Origin: Kitasatospora sp. GP82
Lineage (GTDB): Bacteria > Actinomycetota > Actinomycetes > Streptomycetales > Streptomycetaceae
Direction of reading: 5' to 3'
DNA: 64,000 nt
Assembly: GCF_029892105.1 (NCBI RefSeq)
Contig: NZ_JARZAJ010000004.1
Coordinates: 1 to 64,000 of the forward strand
This document shows, piece after piece, positions 1 through 7,817 of the stretch (position 1 is its first letter; each line of letters starts with the position of its first letter). The translations under genes were made by a program, and so were the position numbers. Below the pieces are notes generated by a model that did no database searches, was not told where the DNA came from, and worked only from the letters and a program-made list of their open reading frames with translations.

Positions 1-768
<768 letters not shown>

Positions 769-1743
769 TCAGTGCTCACCGGGCCCGGGACCACCGGGTG
801 TGGCCTCGGGGTCGGGGCCCGCGGCGGCCTTCTCCGCGCTGTAGATGTCCGGTTCCAGGTAGATCGCACGGGCGATCGGGACGGCCCGGCGGACCCGGGC
901 CTCGGCGGCGTCGATGGCCTCGGCGACCTGGGAGGCGCTGTCCTGGGCGTTGACCCCGATCTTCGCCGCGACCAGCAGTTCCTCCGGGCCCAGGTGCAGG
1001 GTGCGCATGTGGATCACCCCGGTGACGGAGTCGTGGTCCACCAGCGCGTCGTGGATCCGTCCGACCACCGCCCTGTCGGCCGACTCGCCGATCAGCAGCG
1101 ACTTGGTCTCCAGGGCCAGGACGATCGCGATGACCACCAGCAGCAGGCCGATGCACAGGGTGCCGACACCGTCCCAGATCCCGTCTCCGGTGACGACGGT
1201 CAGGCCGACGCCGAGCAGGGCGAGCACCAGGCCGATCAGCGCGCCGGTGTCCTCCAGCAGCACCACGGGCAGCTCGGGAGCCTTGGCACGGCGGATGTAC
1301 TGGGGCCAGCTCTGCGTCCCCTTGGTCGAGGAAGCCTCCCGATAGGCCGTCAGGAAGGACCAGCCCTCCATCAGGATCGCGAACACCAGGACACCGACGG
1401 CCCAGGGCCAGCCCTCCAGCTCGTGCGGCTCCTTGATCTTCTCGTAGCCCTCGTAGCAGGCGAAGAGACCACCGACGCTGAACAGCACGATGGCGACCAG
1501 GAAGCCGTAGATGTACCGCTCGCGGCCGTAGCCGAAGGGGTGCTCCCGGTCCGCCGCACGGGCGGCCCGCTTGCCGCCGATCAGCAGCAGCACCTGGTTG
1601 CCCGAGTCGGCCACCGAGTGGACTCCCTCGGCGAGCATCGACGAGGAGCCGGTGAAGGCGAAGACGGTGAACTTGCCCACCGCGATCGCCAGGTTCGCGG
1701 ACAGTGCCGCGACCAGTGCCTTGGTACCGCCTTCGGTGCTCAT
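769..1743 (-). CDS. Cation diffusion facilitator transporter
   Basis: A 324-residue integral membrane protein of the CDF family (CzcD/ZitB type), expected to export divalent metals such as Zn2+ in exchange for protons. The N-terminal half has the hydrophobic helices and the HSVADSGNQ segment, with His and Asp spaced as in the metal-binding site of helix 2; DTGALIG later supplies the matching Asp of helix 5. The C-terminal third is a soluble domain (SLLIGESAD, then IHMRTLHLGPEELLVAAKIGV) typical of the dimerising CDF domain. The start at 1743 (MSTEGGTKALV) follows GGAGGGAG. An upstream in-frame extension is rejected because it is unlike the family. It is downstream of the SIS gene on the same strand, 136 bases away. 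Confidence 0.9.
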   Translation of the reverse strand: MSTEGGTKALVAALSANLAIAVGKFTVFAFTGSSSMLAEGVHSVADSGNQVLLLIGGKRAARAADREHPFGYGRERYIYGFLVAIVLFSVGGLFACYEGYEKIKEPHELEGWPWAVGVLVFAILMEGWSFLTAYREASSTKGTQSWPQYIRRAKAPELPVVLLEDTGALIGLVLALLGVGLTVVTGDGIWDGVGTLCIGLLLVVIAIVLALETKSLLIGESADRAVVGRIHDALVDHDSVTGVIHMRTLHLGPEELLVAAKIGVNAQDSASQVAEAIDAAEARVRRAVPIARAIYLEPDIYSAEKAAAGPDPEATPGGPGPGEH

Positions 1744-1879
1744 GCTCGGCTCAGGTTCTCCCTCCGACCGGGCCGCTGCCCCGGCCAACGCTCGGTCCGA
1801 CGACCGCACACAGTATCCCGAGGCGGCGTCAGGAGCCGGGGCCGACCGCGATGAGAACACTCCACAGGCCGAACGGCGC

Positions 1880-3118
1880 TCAGCCGGAGGACGAGGCCAG
1901 ACCCAGGTAGACGGCGGCGAAATCGGTCACCGCGATCAGCTCGCAGAGTGCCTGGAGCGGGTCCTGCCGGCTGCTGGTCTGCTCGGTGAGCCGTACCTCG
2001 TGCGCCTCGGCAAGGCGGTGGGCACGGGAGACGCTGTGGCCGCCCGGCGACACCTCGGCGCCCTGCTCGCCCTCGCCGGCCGAGTCCGACGGGGCCTGAC
2101 GCAGCAGCAGCACCTGGAGCTGGAGCGGGTCGGGCTCCTCGACCCGGTCGCGGAAGAAGTCGTCCGGATCGGCGGCGGCGGAGGCCAGCTGGCCCACGAA
2201 CATCCCACGGTGGGCCGTGATCACCCCGGGCAGCAGGCCGGTGAGCGCGGGGCGCCCGGCCCACTCGGCCAGCATCGCGGCGAAGCGTTCGGCGGCAGCA
2301 CCGGCCACCGGCCCCTCGGCCCAGAGCAGCGGGACGGTACCGGCGATCCGGACCGCCAGCTCCTTGGCCGGGTTGAGGTAGAAAGCGGCGTCCGGGCGGC
2401 AGCGGACGGCGACCTCGTCCAGCCGATCGGCGGTGGCCTCCAGCGAGCCCGGGGACAGCTGGGTGGCCCCGACCTTCTCGGTGAGGGCGAGCAGCGGCGC
2501 GAGGAAGGCCCAGAACGCGCCCGGGTCCTCGGCGGGGAGATCGGGCTCCTGGCGCTCGTCCGCCCAGCGGCGCTCCTCCTCCGCCACGGCGGGCGACGCG
2601 GCCGGGACGAACGGCAGCGGCAGGCCACGCACCTGGAGGGCGGCCTCGGCCAGCAGGCTCTGGGCCGGGGCGAGCACGACGATGGCGCAGCCGCGCGCGT
2701 ACGCCTGCTCGGCGATGCTGATCAGACCCTGCTCACTGCCCTCGGCGGAGGCGATGACCACCAGGTCGAACGGGCCCGCCCAGCCCGGCAGCTGCCAGAC
2801 CAGACCGGCCGTGAAGGCCGCAGGTCCGAAATCGCCCCGCTCGACCGGTGCCGCGTCGGACGGTGCCAGCGGGAGGACCTGGCAGCCGGTGACGGCCAGT
2901 GCGGCCAGTGCCGCCCCTGCGGCCAGTGCACTGCCGTGGCCTGCCACCAGCACGGTGCGCGGGCGTCCGTCGGGCCGCAGCTCGGCGAGACCGGCCGCGT
3001 CGGCCAGTCGCAGCGCGGTGCGGATCCGGGCGCCCGCTCCGGCCAGGGCCAGCAGGGCGTGGTCGCGGTCGGCGCGCTGGAGGGCGGCCGGGTCGTCGAG
3101 CAGGCTGTCGTCGAACAT
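1880..3118 (-). CDS. SIS-domain protein, phosphoglucose/phosphomannose isomerase-like
   Basis: A 412-residue cytosolic protein. Residues about 55-165 form a SIS sugar-phosphate fold (VLVAGHGSALAAGAALAAL, then FDLVVIASAEGSEQGLI) and the C-terminal half resembles the bacterial PGI/PMI C-terminal domain (VPLLWAEGPVAGAAAERFAAMLAE). Related archaeal enzymes interconvert fructose-6-P with glucose-6-P or mannose-6-P; activity here is inferred, not shown. GGGAGG lies 8 bases before the ATG. It sits after Trm112 and manB on the same strand, where mycobacteria also have a SIS gene beside manB. In those relatives manA follows, but here the next gene is the cation transporter. Confidence 0.8.
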   Translation of the reverse strand: MFDDSLLDDPAALQRADRDHALLALAGAGARIRTALRLADAAGLAELRPDGRPRTVLVAGHGSALAAGAALAALAVTGCQVLPLAPSDAAPVERGDFGPAAFTAGLVWQLPGWAGPFDLVVIASAEGSEQGLISIAEQAYARGCAIVVLAPAQSLLAEAALQVRGLPLPFVPAASPAVAEEERRWADERQEPDLPAEDPGAFWAFLAPLLALTEKVGATQLSPGSLEATADRLDEVAVRCRPDAAFYLNPAKELAVRIAGTVPLLWAEGPVAGAAAERFAAMLAEWAGRPALTGLLPGVITAHRGMFVGQLASAAADPDDFFRDRVEEPDPLQLQVLLLRQAPSDSAGEGEQGAEVSPGGHSVSRAHRLAEAHEVRLTEQTSSRQDPLQALCELIAVTDFAAVYLGLASSSG

Positions 3119-3157
3119 GCGGCTGGCCTCCCAGTGGGCCTCACATCGGGCGGGGTG

Positions 3158-3340
3158 TCAGGAGGGGTGGCGGGCCTCGTCCACCAGCAGGACCGGGATG
3201 CCCTCGCGGACCGGGTAGACCAGACCGCAGCTCTCACCGGTGCAGCGCAGCTCGTGCTCGTCGTCCTGACCGGACTCGACGAGCGCGGAGTGGCACTCGG
3301 GGCAGACCAGGATCTCCAGCAGGAAGGACGGCAGGCTCAT
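3158..3340 (-). CDS. Trm112-family zinc-ribbon protein
   Basis: A complete 60-residue protein. Cysteines 13, 16, 33 and 38 (CPEC then CTGESC) form a zinc ribbon, and the ending GIPVLLVDEAR is the classic Trm112/YcaR motif. Eukaryotic Trm112 activates methyltransferases; the bacterial role is poorly defined. The start at 3340 is supported by a GGAG about 11 bases upstream and by the fit to family length. It lies between manB and the SIS gene, 39 bases from the latter, so it is probably co-transcribed with it. A strong hairpin separates it from manB. Confidence 0.9.
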   Translation of the reverse strand: MSLPSFLLEILVCPECHSALVESGQDDEHELRCTGESCGLVYPVREGIPVLLVDEARHPS

Positions 3341-3414
3341 GGTCGTTCGGCTCCACGTTCGTCGGAAAGCGCAGTTCTCGGGAAACCCGGTCGTGCGGGG
3401 TCGGTACGGCAGAC

Positions 3415-3449
3415 TGCCCCGGCCGGTAGCAACACTACCGGCCGGGGCA
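3415..3449 (-). terminator. Strong hairpin between manB and Trm112
   Basis: A perfect 15-bp stem (TGCCCCGGCCGGTAG with its complement) closes a 5-base loop, 60 bases after the manB stop. It has no U-tract, as is common in high-GC actinomycetes. It should end or attenuate manB transcription before the Trm112-SIS pair. Confidence 0.75.
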
Positions 3450-3508
3450 CCCGCGAGGTCATGGCCTCGCGTCTGATCGGACCCGCACGCTCGGACGCGG
3501 GCCCTCGC

Positions 3509-4894
3509 TCAGGCGCGGGCGATGGCGAGCACGGCGTCGCGGACCTCGGCCATCTTCGCCGGGTCCTTCGCCTCGACGTTCAGGCGCAGCAGGGGCTCGG
3601 TGTTGGAGGGGCGGAGGTTGAACCACCAGTCGGCGCCGGCGATGGTCAGCCCGTCGAGCTCGTCCACGCTCACACCCTCCAGGTTCGCGAACGCGGCGCG
3701 GACGGCCTCGGTACGGCCCGCCTGGTCGCCCACGGTGGAGTTGATCTCTCCGGAGGCCGCGTACCGGTCGTACTCGGCCGTCAGCTCGGAGAGGGTGTCC
3801 TTCTGCCCGCCGAGGGCGGCCAGGACGTGCAGGGCGGCGAGCATGCCGGTGTCCGCCCGCCAGAAGTCCCGGAAGTAGTAGTGCGCGGAGTGCTCGCCAC
3901 CGAAGACCGCGTCGGTGACGGCCATCTCCTGCTTGATGAAGGAGTGGCCGACCCGGGTGCGGACCGGGTTGCCGCCGAGGGTGTGCACGACGTCGGGCAC
4001 GGTCCAGGAGGTGATCAGGTTGTGGATGACGGTGGGCCGCTCCTCGCCCGCCGCCCTGGCGCGGGCGATCTCCCGGGCGGCGACCAGCGCGGTGATCGCG
4101 GACGGGGAGACCGGCTCGCCGCGCTCGTCGACCACGAAGCAGCGGTCGGCGTCACCGTCGAAGGCCAGGCCCAGGTCGGCACCGACCTCGACCACCTTGG
4201 CCTGGAGGTCCACCAGGTTCTTGGGGTCGAGCGGGTTCGCCTCGTGGTTGGGGAAGGTGCCGTCGAGCTCGAAGTAGAGCGGGACCAGGTCGATCGGCAG
4301 GCCCGAGAACACGGTCGGGACGGTGTGCCCGCCCATACCGTTGCCCGCGTCCACGACCACCTTGAGCGGCCTGATCGTGGCCAGGTCGACCAGCGACAGC
4401 AGGTGGTCGGCGTACCCCCGCAGGGTGTCCTGGGCGGACAGCCCACCCGGCGTCACCTCGCGCGGCGGGATGGCGACGGAGCCGTCCTCCTCCGACCAGG
4501 ACTCGACCAGCTCGCGGATCTCGGCCAGGCCGGTGTCCTGCCCCACCGGGGCGGCACCCGCCCGGCAGAGCTTGATCCCGTTGTACTGCGCCGGGTTGTG
4601 CGAGGCGGTGAACATCGCCCCGGGCAGGTCCATCGAGCCCGACGCGTAGTAGAGCTGGTCCGTCGAGCAGAGCCCGATCTCGACCACGTCCGCCCCGTAC
4701 GCGGCGGCGCCCTCGGCGAAGGCCCGCGTCAGCGAGGGCGAGGACGGCCGCATGTCGTGCCCCACCACCACCGCCGACGCACCGGTCACCTGCACGAACG
4801 CCGCACCGAACGCCCGCGACAGGGACTCGTCCCACTGGTCCGGCACCACACCCCGGACGTCGTACGCCTTCACCAGCTGCTTCAGGTCACGCAC
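3509..4894 (-). CDS. manB: Phosphomannomutase / phosphoglucomutase
   Basis: A 461-residue alpha-D-phosphohexomutase, interconverting mannose-6-P and mannose-1-P (possibly also glucose phosphates) for GDP-mannose and cell-wall glycan supply. All four family signatures are present: the phosphoserine loop TASHNPAQYNG (Ser98), the Mg2+ loop DGDADRC, the sugar-binding GEHSAHYYF, and the phosphate-binding RPSNTEPLLRL. The open frame extends further 5', but the GTG at 4894 (VRDLKQLVKAYDVRG) with GGTGGAG just upstream matches family N-termini. It is the first gene of the leftward group manB, Trm112, SIS. Confidence 0.93.
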   Translation of the reverse strand: MRDLKQLVKAYDVRGVVPDQWDESLSRAFGAAFVQVTGASAVVVGHDMRPSSPSLTRAFAEGAAAYGADVVEIGLCSTDQLYYASGSMDLPGAMFTASHNPAQYNGIKLCRAGAAPVGQDTGLAEIRELVESWSEEDGSVAIPPREVTPGGLSAQDTLRGYADHLLSLVDLATIRPLKVVVDAGNGMGGHTVPTVFSGLPIDLVPLYFELDGTFPNHEANPLDPKNLVDLQAKVVEVGADLGLAFDGDADRCFVVDERGEPVSPSAITALVAAREIARARAAGEERPTVIHNLITSWTVPDVVHTLGGNPVRTRVGHSFIKQEMAVTDAVFGGEHSAHYYFRDFWRADTGMLAALHVLAALGGQKDTLSELTAEYDRYAASGEINSTVGDQAGRTEAVRAAFANLEGVSVDELDGLTIAGADWWFNLRPSNTEPLLRLNVEAKDPAKMAEVRDAVLAIARA

Positions 4895-5060
4895 AACCGC
4901 TCCACCAAGATGTTGGGTACTTCGACGTACGGCAGCGTACCGGGCCGGGGAGGGGTGAAAGTGAACTCCGCCGGACGGGCATCGGTCGCCCGCGCCGGAT
5001 CGTCCGTCAGATGTCCGTCGGCTGCCCGCCAGTTGCCCGTCAGTTGTCCGGGGAACCCCG

Positions 5061-5432
5061 TCAGCTGTCCGGGGAACGCAGCACCCGGAGGTGGCCTCGG
5101 CGGCCGATCTCGGTCGGGTCACCTTCGGGGCCACGGCCTTGACGGGGCGTGCGCTCCTGCGGCCTGGCGGCCTCGCGGACGGCGTTGGCGAGGGCTTCGA
5201 GGTCGTCGCTGGTACGGCGGAGCGGACCGGCGTCGGCCGCGAGGCGGACAACCTCCCAGCCGCGCGGGGCGGTGAGGCGCTCGGCGTGCTCGGCGCACAG
5301 GTCGTAGCAGTGCGGCTCGGCGTAGGTGGCCAGCGGGCCGAGGACGGCAGTGGAGTCCGCATAGACGTACGTCAGCGTCGCGACGGCCGGACGGCCGCAC
5401 GCGGTCCGCGAACAACGACGTACAGAGCTCAC
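5061..5432 (-). CDS. DUF3499 family protein
   Basis: A 123-residue protein of a family largely restricted to actinobacteria and usually found beside manB and whiB. The N-terminal half has four cysteines (7, 12, 42, 46) in CSRTAC and HCYDLCAEH arrangements, probably a metal site. The C-terminal half is charged and low in complexity. The GTG at 5432 (VSSVRRCSRTACG) fits family N-termini; a longer reading to 5528 is disfavoured. The function is unknown. It is divergent from the metallopeptidase-like gene at 5563. Confidence 0.8.
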   Translation of the reverse strand: MSSVRRCSRTACGRPAVATLTYVYADSTAVLGPLATYAEPHCYDLCAEHAERLTAPRGWEVVRLAADAGPLRRTSDDLEALANAVREAARPQERTPRQGRGPEGDPTEIGRRGHLRVLRSPDS

Positions 5433-5562
5433 GAGGGTGGACGGTACAGCACTCCTGACCGGGCCGCGAAGACCCTCCCCCTGCCGAGGGTCTCGTGTCG
5501 CCGACGCAAGGCCGTCGAGATGGTCCACTTCCGGGCGCGAGAGGACTACGCTCAGTATTGAT

Positions 5563-6021
5563 ATGGACAGCTCCGCACACCGTTCATCGGCAGAGCCGAC
5601 AGGCCCGTCCCGGCGCTCAGGGCATCGTGACCGGCACGGACGCGGCCTGCGCGGGCCGCTGGCACCGCCTCAGGTGCCGATCTCGCTCACCCGCTCCGAG
5701 TTGTTCGACGACTATGTGCGCGAGTCGGTGGAACGGCTGGAGCGGCGCTGGCCCCAGCTGGTGGACGTGGAGTTCGCCGTCCAGGAGGTGCCGCTGCCCG
5801 AGCCGGGCGTGCCCGACCCCGACAGTGTGCCGCTCGGGCGGCTGATCACGGCGAAGCAGGGCCGCAAGAGCCGGATCGTGATCTACCGCCGCCCGGTGGA
5901 GATCCGCGCCAAGACCCGCGACGAACGGGCGGCTCTGGTGCACGAGATCCTCATCGAACAGGTGGCCGATCTGCTCGGACTCTCACCCGACGCGATCGAC
6001 CCCCGCTACGACGAGGACTAG
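5563..6021 (+). CDS. Metallopeptidase-family protein with degenerate zinc motif
   Basis: A 152-residue protein matching the small zincin-like family that sits beside DUF3499 in actinobacteria. The conserved block RIVIYRRPVEIRAKTRDERAALVHEI is present. The catalytic motif reads HEILIEQ where active members have HEIGHH, so the second and third zinc ligands are missing here. Either the metal site is rearranged or the protein is a non-catalytic paralogue. The start at 5563 (MDSSAHRS) is chosen by family similarity; the ribosome site is weak. The first 40 residues are Arg/Ser/Pro-rich and probably disordered. Confidence 0.7.
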   Translation: MDSSAHRSSAEPTGPSRRSGHRDRHGRGLRGPLAPPQVPISLTRSELFDDYVRESVERLERRWPQLVDVEFAVQEVPLPEPGVPDPDSVPLGRLITAKQGRKSRIVIYRRPVEIRAKTRDERAALVHEILIEQVADLLGLSPDAIDPRYDED

Positions 6022-6079
6022 TGCCTGACCTTCTGGGGCGAGGGCGAGCCATCTTTTAGGGGCAAGGGGTAACCCCCAC

Positions 6080-6091
6080 AGGGGCGCGGGG
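6080..6091. repeat. GGGGCGCGGGG intergenic motif
   Basis: One copy of the short repeat seen in many intergenic regions of this window, followed here by CTGTG. It lies between the convergent ends of the metallopeptidase-like and DUF5719 genes. Confidence 0.6.
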
Positions 6092-6131
6092 CTGTGCCTG
6101 AGAGGTTGAGCCCGAAGGGCTGGTTCGGCTG

Positions 6132-7808
6132 TCAGGGGTGGATCAGGACGGCCGGGTCCTGGTCGGCGTGCGGCACCTGGACGGTGCTGTGGTCATCGCT
6201 GAGCGCCTGGATGGTGAACATCGGGATGTCCTTGGTGTTCACCGCGAGCATCCGGGCAGCCACCACCGGGCCGCCCGAGACGGTCTCCACGGTAAGTCCG
6301 AAGACACCGTTCAGGCCGCCCGGCTCCGGCGCCGGGAGGCCGACCGTCGCTCCGGCCGCGATCTGGACCTCCTTGGTCACCGGTGTGCCACCGGCGCTAC
6401 CGGCCGAGGACGTCAGCCGTACGGTGGCCGCATCGCCGGTCGAGGTGAGGTAGACGGTGGACGCACCGGCCCGGTTGTCGGCGATGCTCGCCCGTTTGCC
6501 GACGGGGTTGCTGCCGCTGATCCAGGCGTAGTCCGACTTGCCGTTCTGGGTGCGGTCGATCCGCAGCGCGGCCACCACCGGGGTCGGATGCGCGGGGTCG
6601 CTCGGGGACAGCCGCAGCGCGCCGACCTCGCCCCGGGTGATCTGGTTCAGATCGGCGATGTTGACCATGCCCGCCTTGATGTGGATGGTCTCGTGTCCGG
6701 CCGGGGTGAACCAGCCGTTCTTGCCGGAGATCTGGATCTTGAGGTCCGCGTCGTCGTCCCCGGGGGCCACGACCACCAGGTGCGCCGAGGGGGCATCGGC
6801 GGGCAGGCCAGGCAGCACCTGGGTGGCGGCCGGGTCGGCGGATGCCGGTACGTAGTCGGCGCCCTTGGCCTCGTCGATGGTGTGCAGGGCGGCGGCCACC
6901 CGGCCGCTGCGGGCGACCACCTGGACGGCGAGGTCCTTGACCTGGTCCTTGACGAGTGAGGCGACCCGCAACGACTGCGTGCTGTTGGCCGCGACGGTGA
7001 GCCCGGTCGCGGCGTCCACCTCGATCGGGCCCTTGTCGCCGTAGAACTTCAGGTCCACCACGGCCGGGGTCGAGTCGGCGTTGACCAGGTTCACGTAGTC
7101 GGTCCGGGAGCTCAGCGTGCTGGCCCCGGCGAACCAGAAGCCGGTGCCCGCCGGGGCGCAGCCGATGCCCGACAGGCCCGCGGTGCGGGAGTCGGTGACG
7201 GTGGTGGTCTGACTGACCGTGAAGCCGGGCGCGTACGCGCCGCCGGCCACGGCCGTGGTGCCGGGCGGGGTGTCACCGGTGGCCGCATTGCCGGTCACCG
7301 GGACACCGACCTTGCCCAGCGAGAGCCGGGCACCGCCGGGTGCGCCCGAGGCGGCGGCGGACGGGCTCGCCGAGGGGTCGCCCGACGGCGCGGCGGACGG
7401 CGTACCCGACTGGCTGCCGACGTCCGTGACCGTGGCGGAGCCACCGCTCGCGGAGCCCGCCGAGCCGCCCGCCGGGGTGAACATGGTCAGGTCGGTGCTG
7501 CCGGTGACGCCCTGGAAGGGCTGCGGGCAGACCAAGGAGGTGCGCTCGACCTGCGCGGTGGTCGAGCTGCCCCCGCCACCGGTGGCGGCCGGGGCGAGCG
7601 GCGGGCGCAGCTCGGCGATCCCGAAGGCGGCGGCGAGCACGGCCGCCGCCGCCAGCAGGGAGATGCCGGTGCGCGGGCCGCCCCCGGAGGACGGCCTGCC
7701 GGTGGCGGGCTGCTCCACCGCCGGCTCTGCCCCGGACGGGCCGGGCTTGGCGGACTTGCCGAAGGACGGCTTCTTCAGGCCGGGGGCCTTGAGGCTGGGC
7801 TTCTTCAT
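6132..7808 (-). CDS. DUF5719 family membrane-anchored protein
   Basis: A 558-residue protein encoded 9 bases after the giant glycosyltransferase stop and evidently co-transcribed with it. The N-terminus is basic and Pro/Ser-rich (MKKPSLKAPGLKKPSFGKSA); one hydrophobic segment at about residues 49-66 (GISLLAAAAVLAAAFGIAEL) should anchor it. The rest is extracytoplasmic, beta-rich and Gly/Ser/Thr-rich, with a disordered Ser-Pro-Ala stretch at about 120-160. No catalytic motif is visible. The pairing with a glycosyltransferase suggests a role in building or handling an exported glycan; this is inferred. GGGGAG lies about 12 bases before the start. Confidence 0.75.
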   Translation of the reverse strand: MKKPSLKAPGLKKPSFGKSAKPGPSGAEPAVEQPATGRPSSGGGPRTGISLLAAAAVLAAAFGIAELRPPLAPAATGGGGSSTTAQVERTSLVCPQPFQGVTGSTDLTMFTPAGGSAGSASGGSATVTDVGSQSGTPSAAPSGDPSASPSAAASGAPGGARLSLGKVGVPVTGNAATGDTPPGTTAVAGGAYAPGFTVSQTTTVTDSRTAGLSGIGCAPAGTGFWFAGASTLSSRTDYVNLVNADSTPAVVDLKFYGDKGPIEVDAATGLTVAANSTQSLRVASLVKDQVKDLAVQVVARSGRVAAALHTIDEAKGADYVPASADPAATQVLPGLPADAPSAHLVVVAPGDDDADLKIQISGKNGWFTPAGHETIHIKAGMVNIADLNQITRGEVGALRLSPSDPAHPTPVVAALRIDRTQNGKSDYAWISGSNPVGKRASIADNRAGASTVYLTSTGDAATVRLTSSAGSAGGTPVTKEVQIAAGATVGLPAPEPGGLNGVFGLTVETVSGGPVVAARMLAVNTKDIPMFTIQALSDDHSTVQVPHADQDPAVLIHP

Positions 7809-7817
7809 GAGCGCGGG

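Noticed and set aside
1571-5275. 1234-codon plus-strand open frame
   Set aside because: It lies opposite the cation transporter, SIS, Trm112 and manB genes, and its Gly/Arg/Gln-rich translation has no fold. It is an antisense artefact of high GC.
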